From Verrucomicrobiota bacterium (lineage in GTDB: Bacteria; Verrucomicrobiota; Verrucomicrobiia; Opitutales; Opitutaceae), in contig JAEZDN010000090.1 of assembly GCA_023433275.1 (NCBI GenBank), positions 1 through 9,767 on the forward strand: a stretch of DNA of 9,767 nt, given 5' to 3'. The translations under genes were made by a program, and so were the position numbers. This document shows, in pieces, positions 6,362 to 9,767 of this stretch. The notes beneath the pieces are model-generated. The model was not told the origin of the DNA and ran no database searches. It saw only the letters and a program-made list of their open reading frames with translations. Positions within the stretch are counted from its first letter, which is position 1. Each line of letters begins with the position of its first letter.

Positions 6362-7273
6362 ATGTTTCCGCCCATGAAAATCTTGATGGTGGCGATGCTC
6401 ATGCTCGGGGCCGCGGCGCGCATCGGGGCCGCCAACGCCCTGGTTATCCAGACGGATTTCGGCACGAAGGATGGTGCGGTCGCGGCGATGAAGGGGATCG
6501 CCTTCGGGGTGTCGTCCGCGCTGCCCATCTTCGACCTGAGCCAGGAGAACACGCCTTACGACATTTGGGAGGCGGCGTATCGTCTCAAGCAGACGGCGGC
6601 GTTCTGGCCCGCGGGCACGGTGTTTGTCTCGGTGGTCGACCCGGGCGTCGGCACCGATCGCGCCGCGGTCGTGGTACGCACGAAGAGCGGTCATTTTTTC
6701 GTGGGCCCGGACAACGGCACGTGGACGTTTGTGGCCGAGCAGCTGGGGGTTGACGGGGTGCGCCGCATTGACGACGCGCGCAACCGGCGTCCCGGGTCGG
6801 AGAAGAGCCACACGTTCCACGGACGCGACATCTTCGCGTACGTCGGCGCCCGCCTTGCCGCGGGGGTGATCCCGTTCGAGGAGGTGGGACCGGCGCTGGC
6901 CGCGGAAGTGGTGCGTTTGCCGTATCAGGCGGCGGCGCGGGACGGTGACGCGCTGGTGGGCACGATCCCGCAGATCGATTTCCAATATGGGAATGTGTGG
7001 ACCAACATTCCCGACGCGCTTTTCCAGGCGCTGACGCCGGCGCCGCGGATCGGCGACGTGTTTCGCGTGGTGATTTCCCATGCCGGCAAGGAAGTGTGGC
7101 GCGGCGAGGTCCCGTATGCGCGTACCTTCGGCGATGTGCGGGAAGGGGAGCCCTTGCTCTACCTGAACAGCCTGCTCGACGTGGCGCTGGCGCTCAACCA
7201 GGGCAGCTTTTCCGCGAAGCACCAGATAAGCTCCGGCGGCGACTGGACCGTGCGCCTCGAGCGGGCGAAGTGA
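6362..7273 (+). CDS. SAM hydroxide adenosyltransferase (DUF62) family protein with signal peptide
   Basis: The family hydrolyses S-adenosylmethionine to adenosine and methionine; relatives are the fluorinase and chlorinase. Motifs from Met1 at 6362: IQTDFGTKDGAVAAMKG (29-45, Asp32), SVVDPGVGTDR (90-100), FFVGPDNGTWTF (112-123), SHTFHGRDIFAYVGARLAAG (149-168) with His153 and Asp156, and the C-terminal domain IDFQYGNVWTNIP and LNSLLDVALALNQGSFS. All family signature blocks are intact and length is normal apart from the N-terminus. There, MKILMVAMLMLGAAARIGAANA (split here into MKILMVAMLMLGAAAR and IGAANA) precedes the first strand and looks like a cleavable signal peptide, which cytoplasmic members lack. 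The start could be 6362 or the second ATG at 6374; neither has a ribosome binding site. It follows guaD by 71 bp on the same strand; adenosine release would also feed purine breakdown. Confidence 0.88.
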   Translation: MFPPMKILMVAMLMLGAAARIGAANALVIQTDFGTKDGAVAAMKGIAFGVSSALPIFDLSQENTPYDIWEAAYRLKQTAAFWPAGTVFVSVVDPGVGTDRAAVVVRTKSGHFFVGPDNGTWTFVAEQLGVDGVRRIDDARNRRPGSEKSHTFHGRDIFAYVGARLAAGVIPFEEVGPALAAEVVRLPYQAAARDGDALVGTIPQIDFQYGNVWTNIPDALFQALTPAPRIGDVFRVVISHAGKEVWRGEVPYARTFGDVREGEPLLYLNSLLDVALALNQGSFSAKHQISSGGDWTVRLERAK

Positions 7274-7313
7274 GCGGCATTGAATTGGCTCGCCCAACCG
7301 CGGCGCACAAGCG

Positions 7314-7329
7314 GGCGCCGGTAGGCGCC
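7314..7329. repeat. Paired GGCGCC palindromes at the end of the defence-gene remnant
   Basis: GGCGCC-GGTA-GGCGCC sits across the point where similarity to the ATPase family ends (7321). It can form a 6-bp stem. It may mark the deletion junction, although such words are common in GC-rich DNA. Confidence 0.4.
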
Positions 7330-7565
7330 TCTACTGCTTTTGCCCTGCACTCCCGACTGCACGAGGCCCAGAGCCTGCTCAAAACACTTTGCGAGCTGCG
7401 GGGTGACGAACGTAGTTCCGCAAGTGTTTCGTTGGGCTTGGTGACGCCCGCGCTTACCCGGAGGACGAAATCGCCCTGGCGCACTTGTCCCGGCAGATCA
7501 AGGAGGTCGCGAAGAGAGACGGGTTTGGGCGAAGGGGGCGGGGGCAAGGTGGGCGTCTGCGGCAA
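7321..7565 (-). pseudogene. Decayed N-terminus of a PglY/DUF6079-like defence ATPase
   Basis: From a TTG at 7565 the frame reads PKPVSLRDLLDLPGQVRQ, GDFVLRVSAGVTKPNETLA. In intact relatives this is followed by a YVVTPQL...CF-ALGLI block and then AYLHGSFGSGKSHF. Here the next words appear only after two extra bases: NYV in one shifted frame (about 7402-7410), then VTPQLAKCFEQALGLVQSGV and QGKSSRGAY in a third (about 7321-7401). Similarity stops at the Tyr codon 7321-7323, exactly before the expected Walker A. About 80 codons of a gene normally over 1,000 codons long remain. The family name comes from memory of PglY/BrxC-type (BREX, phage resistance) ATPases, not a search. It lies 21 bp after the hipA stop, same strand and same frame, with no ATG start. 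The remaining bases to the SAM hydrolase stop (7274-7320) hold nothing recognisable. Confidence 0.7.
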
Positions 7566-7586
7566 GACGAGCGATGGGGAACGAGC

Positions 7587-8909
7587 TCAAGGTTTACGTC
7601 GCGCCGCCGGTTTGACGCGGGCCCGGGCGTCATCCCTCAGCGGACGGGTTTGCTGGATCATTTCATTTTCCCAGTAAGCAATCATCGGCTCGGGCACGCC
7701 CGCCTGTTTCGCCGAAGCTCGCCAGCCGCCGAGGGTTGCCGCTTCCACTTGGTCATAGATCTCGCGGGCATCCTTGGCGGAAATGCCGCCGATGGTCGCC
7801 AGTTTCACCACCGCCTCGAACCGGGTGGGGATCGCCATTGATCCGAGCCAAGCCAGTCCGATCAACGTATTGACGACGTTGGGCGTGAGGTCGAAAGCCG
7901 GGGCCAACGCCCAATCGCGAGCGCGGTCGTTATAACGGAAGACATGGTTACGGCCGTGGTCGTCGCGATTGGTCGCGAGCAGGTTGAAAACCGCTCGCCG
8001 GAAACACTCCCGTGCGCCGGGTGCGCCAGCCAGCCGCCGGCTCAACCGCATGAAGTCCTCGTAGTCGATGGCTCCGTCGGCGGGCTTGCGATGCATCATG
8101 GCACTGAGGGAATGGACGTGCCAGCGCGCAATCGATTCGTCGGCGTTGCGGTAGCGATCGAATCGCTCGACTGCGAAATGGCGTCTCTCGCCATCATGAA
8201 CCAGGCAGGCCCGCGGCACATCAATACCGGCGCCCCGTGCCATCAACCAAAAGGCGAATTCGACGGCACCCTCGGCTTCGTCGTTATCTCGGGCGAGCTT
8301 CAACACGCAGGTTGAGTACCCCGGAGGTGGCGGGCCGCCGATCAGGACTTCGTGCCGCTCGACCTGTTCTGCATCGAGACGGAGATGAGCGGAAACTTTT
8401 GGCTGCGCTCCGCCCAGTGGGCTGCCGCCATGGGCCAGTGCCTCGGTGACTTTCTCCTCGGTCAACCGCACGGGCGAGGCCCGCAGCTTGTCGGCCGCCT
8501 TGGCCAGCTCCGCCAAGACTGCCGGTGACGTGGTTTCGTCGGCTCCCGCGCCGAGCACGGGCTCGAAGGTGATGGCTCCGGGTCCGCGCTGGCCGATCAC
8601 CGCCAGCTTCCCAAGGGGGGTACGGATGTCGGGCATTTCCTGTTGGAGCATGCGGTTGCCCCAGGCATCGGGGAGTGAGTCCACAATCAGACCCGGCAGG
8701 CCGCCGATGAAAGGCGTGTCGCCGATACGAAACAGCCGCGGCCCTGAGGCAAAGGTTGCGAGGGGCAGGCTCAGCGGAGAGAGATCATGTCCACTCGCGA
8801 GAAAGGCGGGGTCGATTTCCAACAGATACCTCGCGTCATCCGGGCGATAGGCCAGTTGCCCCAGGGGTTGCCCCAGGAATTTCAGATGAAGGCGGGTCGG
8901 CTCGGGCAT
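7587..8909 (-). CDS. hipA: HipA-family serine/threonine kinase toxin
   Basis: Toxin kinase of a HipBA-type toxin-antitoxin pair; the E. coli member phosphorylates glutamyl-tRNA synthetase, but targets differ among relatives and cannot be told here. The 440 residues match the family: N-terminal subdomain 1 with LPLATFASG and FIGGLPGLIVDSLPDAWGNR (67-86), RGPGAITFEPV (108-118), the gate-loop region GGSPLGGAQPKVS (161-173) with a candidate autophosphorylated Ser163, the ATP-binding Lys204 in CVLKLARD, the ERFDRY block (248-253), catalytic loop LLATNRDDHGRNHVF (Asp316, Asn321) and metal-binding Asp340 in LAPAFDLTPN. All kinase residues appear intact, so the toxin should be active. It starts 6 bp after the hipB stop, fitting translational coupling. 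Directly downstream lies the broken defence-ATPase remnant. Confidence 0.93.
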   Translation of the reverse strand: MPEPTRLHLKFLGQPLGQLAYRPDDARYLLEIDPAFLASGHDLSPLSLPLATFASGPRLFRIGDTPFIGGLPGLIVDSLPDAWGNRMLQQEMPDIRTPLGKLAVIGQRGPGAITFEPVLGAGADETTSPAVLAELAKAADKLRASPVRLTEEKVTEALAHGGSPLGGAQPKVSAHLRLDAEQVERHEVLIGGPPPPGYSTCVLKLARDNDEAEGAVEFAFWLMARGAGIDVPRACLVHDGERRHFAVERFDRYRNADESIARWHVHSLSAMMHRKPADGAIDYEDFMRLSRRLAGAPGARECFRRAVFNLLATNRDDHGRNHVFRYNDRARDWALAPAFDLTPNVVNTLIGLAWLGSMAIPTRFEAVVKLATIGGISAKDAREIYDQVEAATLGGWRASAKQAGVPEPMIAYWENEMIQQTRPLRDDARARVKPAARRKP

Positions 8910-8915
8910 GGGGAC

Positions 8916-9236
8916 TCAGGACGCGCCGCCCGGCCGGCCGCGGGACCGCTGACGCTTCGTAGCCTCTGCGTTCAGAAAAGCGTCGATGCTCTTGGGCGCT
9001 ATTTCGGGCCGCTTCAGGCTGGCGAGGAACGAATCGACGAGGCCTAACGATACGAGCAGCTTGGCCAGCCCTAGAAAGCTGATCTGCCCGGAGCGCTCAA
9101 AACGCCGCAGCGTGGCAATCGAGACCCCGCTCTTTGCGGCGAGGTCGTCCTGCCGCCAATGCAAAGCGAGACGATGCGCGCGCACAGAATCGGCGACCTC
9201 GCGCAGCACGTCCGACTCGGTTTTAAGTGATAACAT
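8916..9236 (-). CDS. hipB: HipB-like XRE-family antitoxin and autorepressor
   Basis: DNA-binding antitoxin partner of the HipA kinase. The 106 residues carry one helix-turn-helix: VRAHRLALHWRQDDLAAKSG then VSIATLRRFERSGQISFLGL (about 18-57), followed by a short linker SIDAFLNAEATKRQRSRGRP with a basic tail. Start ATG at 9236 fits the family N-terminus; no Shine-Dalgarno is visible and the start codon lies inside a candidate operator, so repression and initiation sites overlap. Gene order hipB-hipA with a 6-bp gap is the classical one. Confidence 0.9.
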   Translation of the reverse strand: MLSLKTESDVLREVADSVRAHRLALHWRQDDLAAKSGVSIATLRRFERSGQISFLGLAKLLVSLGLVDSFLASLKRPEIAPKSIDAFLNAEATKRQRSRGRPGGAS

Positions 9237-9246
9237 ATGATCACTT
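9225..9246. promoter_or_regulatory. Candidate HipB operator 1 (AAGTGAT-N8-ATCACTT)
   Basis: Perfect 7-bp inverted repeat AAGTGAT (9225-9231) and ATCACTT (9240-9246) with 8 bp between (AACATATG). The E. coli HipB operator has the same layout, TATCC-N8-GGATA. It covers the hipB start codon (9234-9236), well placed for autoregulation. Confidence 0.6.
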
Positions 9247-9254
9247 ATTGCCTG

Positions 9255-9260
9255 ATTTTA
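9255..9260 (-). promoter_or_regulatory. Possible -10 box (TAAAAT) for hipBA
   Basis: On the minus strand TAAAAT lies between the two candidate operators, about 19 bp upstream of the hipB ATG, in an AT-rich stretch that contrasts with the surrounding GC-rich DNA. No good -35 is visible at 17 bp spacing, so this is weak. Confidence 0.3.
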
Positions 9261-9265
9261 GGCGT

Positions 9266-9287
9266 AAGCAATCACATATGATAGCTA
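9266..9287. promoter_or_regulatory. Candidate HipB operator 2 (AAGCAAT-N8-ATAGCTA)
   Basis: Same 7-8-7 layout as operator 1, with nearly the same centre (CACATATG against AACATATG) and half-sites agreeing at 5 of 7 positions. It lies 41 bp from operator 1, about four helical turns, so two dimers could sit on one DNA face. Confidence 0.45.
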
Positions 9288-9369
9288 GAACCCAATTGAA
9301 CCCCGATCGGTGTTAACCGCGAATGCTCCGCCTACCGTAGGCATTGTGCTCGTGTGTCGGGCACGAATT

Positions 9370-9389
9370 GCGGGGTGAGGGCACCCCGC
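9370..9389. repeat. Short GC hairpin with AGGG loop, copy 3
   Basis: GCGGGGTG (9370-9377), loop AGGG, CACCCCGC (9382-9389): a perfect 8-bp stem between hipB and the tRNA. The rest of the 9288-9531 spacer shows only a small palindrome GCCTACCGTAGGC (9330-9342) and no convincing gene. Confidence 0.65.
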
Positions 9390-9531
9390 CCTCAAAGGAG
9401 AGCGGCCCGCAGGAACGCGGGGCGAACAGAAGTCCCCTCAACTCGGGGCCGGAAGAAGTCAGCCGAAACTTTGTATCCCTCAAACGCTTGGTCGGGCATC
9501 ACGAAAATCTCATCCCCATGAAGCGGGAAAA

Positions 9532-9574
9532 TGGTGGGCCCACTGGGATTCGAACCCAGAACCAAAGGATTATG
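9532..9574 (-). tRNA. tRNA with anticodon CAU, probably tRNA-Ile2, 3' exon only
   Basis: Read on the minus strand from the anticodon to the 3' end: CAU (9574-9572), AA, anticodon-stem strand UCCUU (9569-9565), variable UGGUU, a perfect T arm CUGGG-UUCGAAU-CCCAG (9559-9543), acceptor strand UGGGCCC (9542-9536), discriminator A and encoded CCA (9534-9532). The matching 5' strands (acceptor GGGCCCA, anticodon AAGGA) are not next to it: the base before the anticodon is G instead of the invariant U33, and upstream sequence is a group I intron. The 5' exon must lie beyond the right edge. The 3' half matches what I recall of bacterial tRNA-Ile(CAU), which reads AUA after lysidine modification; an elongator tRNA-Met(CAU) is the alternative. 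Confidence 0.8.
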
Positions 9575-9767
9575 CTTACCACTTCGGCTTTCGCCGCCGG
9601 TTGGGAACCGTGCGTGGTCTGGACCATGCCTTCGCCGTGCCGCGTGTGCGGGGTAGGCGGGTGATTATGGTCTCTACACCTTCCCGCTTGCGCGGGCTTG
9701 GATCGGCGTTGGGTCGCCCACTTGCGCGGACAGGCCGTTCACCGAGTTTACGCCTGACTAGCGGCGG
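9575..9767 (-). ncRNA. Group I self-splicing intron (IC3-like) in the tRNA anticodon loop, 5' partial
   Basis: Minus-strand reading shows an ordered group I core: P3 AGGCG (9755-9751) with CGCCT (9659-9655); P4 UCGGUG (9745-9740) with CGCCGA (9708-9703); P5 hairpin with a GCAA loop between them; P6 CCCGC-GCAA-GCGGG (9696-9683); P7 GACCAU (9672-9667) with AUGGUC (9627-9622); P8 CCGC-ACAC-GCGG (9651-9640); P9 CGGC-GAAA-GCCG (9596-9585); and a terminal G at 9575. The strings AAGGTGTAGAGAC before P7 and GAAGGCATGGTCCAG around its 3' strand agree, from memory, with the Azoarcus tRNA-Ile ribozyme, including spacing. P1, P2 and the 5' splice site lie outside the window. No homing endonuclease frame is seen in the visible 193 nt; total size is probably near 200-230 nt. 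Confidence 0.85.

Noticed and set aside
7194..7320. Continuation of the TTG frame at 7565 into Arg/Ser-rich sequence
   Set aside because: After the first frameshift the frame loses all family similarity and overlaps the SAM hydrolase gene; only the shifted frames continue the ATPase match, up to 7321.
7389..7430. Inverted repeat AAACACTT-type (CACTTTGCG ... CGCAAGTG) as a regulatory hairpin
   Set aside because: It falls inside the ATPase remnant and is explained by two similar codon stretches (ETLA and LAKCF); no U-run or other sign of function.
9392..9499. Minus-strand mini-frame of 35 codons (MPDQAFEGYKV...)
   Set aside because: ATG start and a weak GAG upstream, but no recognised family and it ends beside a repeat hairpin; not enough to call a gene.
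9344..9664. Plus-strand frame containing GGPTGIRTQNQRIM
   Set aside because: This phrase is the typical mistranslation of a tRNA gene read backwards; the region is the tRNA and its intron.
9532..9767. tmRNA as the source of the tRNA-like 3' end
   Set aside because: The CAU anticodon, full variable loop and an ordered P3-P9 group I core do not fit tmRNA, and no tag reading frame was found.

Overview
The window looks like a chromosome segment from a high-GC bacterium, plausibly Verrucomicrobiota of the Opitutaceae type. That placement is inference from style: high GC, almost no Shine-Dalgarno sequences before starts, and intergenic spaces full of GTAGGGGCG-type and CCGGG-AGGG-CCCGG-type palindromes. 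No rRNA or other phylogenetic marker is present.

Layout. 1-2747: ribose/simple-sugar ABC importer, with an RbsA-like double ATPase (5' end outside the window) and an RbsC-like permease, separated by about 450 bp of palindromic repeats and a heptamer tandem repeat that runs up to the permease start. 2748-3001: a spacer with a long near-perfect inverted repeat. 3002-4267: an exported beta-lactamase-fold serine hydrolase. 4268-5291: mostly repeat DNA, with two REP-like two-hairpin units in opposite orientation around a 68-residue HMA-fold protein that has lost its CxxC metal site. 5292-6290: two divergent purine-catabolism genes, 5-hydroxyisourate hydrolase (minus) and a GuaD-type guanine deaminase (plus). 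6362-7273: a SAM hydrolase (DUF62) family protein with an apparent signal peptide.

7321-9287 (minus strand) is a small accessory region: a hipB-hipA toxin-antitoxin pair with two candidate operators in front, followed 21 bp after hipA by the decayed N-terminal coding sequence of a PglY/DUF6079-like ATPase of phage-defence systems. The remnant carries two single-base frameshifts and stops just before where the Walker A motif should begin. 9532-9767 (minus strand) holds the 3' half of a tRNA with anticodon CAU (probably tRNA-Ile2), interrupted in the anticodon loop by a small group I intron that runs off the right edge. Its P3-P9 core can be traced and closely resembles, from memory, the Azoarcus tRNA-Ile intron.

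The importer genes form one functional unit; guanine deaminase and hydroxyisourate hydrolase act in the same purine-to-allantoin route; hipB and hipA form an autoregulated operon. The most notable items are the intron-split tRNA, the broken defence ATPase behind hipBA, the exported-looking SAM hydrolase and the HMA protein without cysteines.
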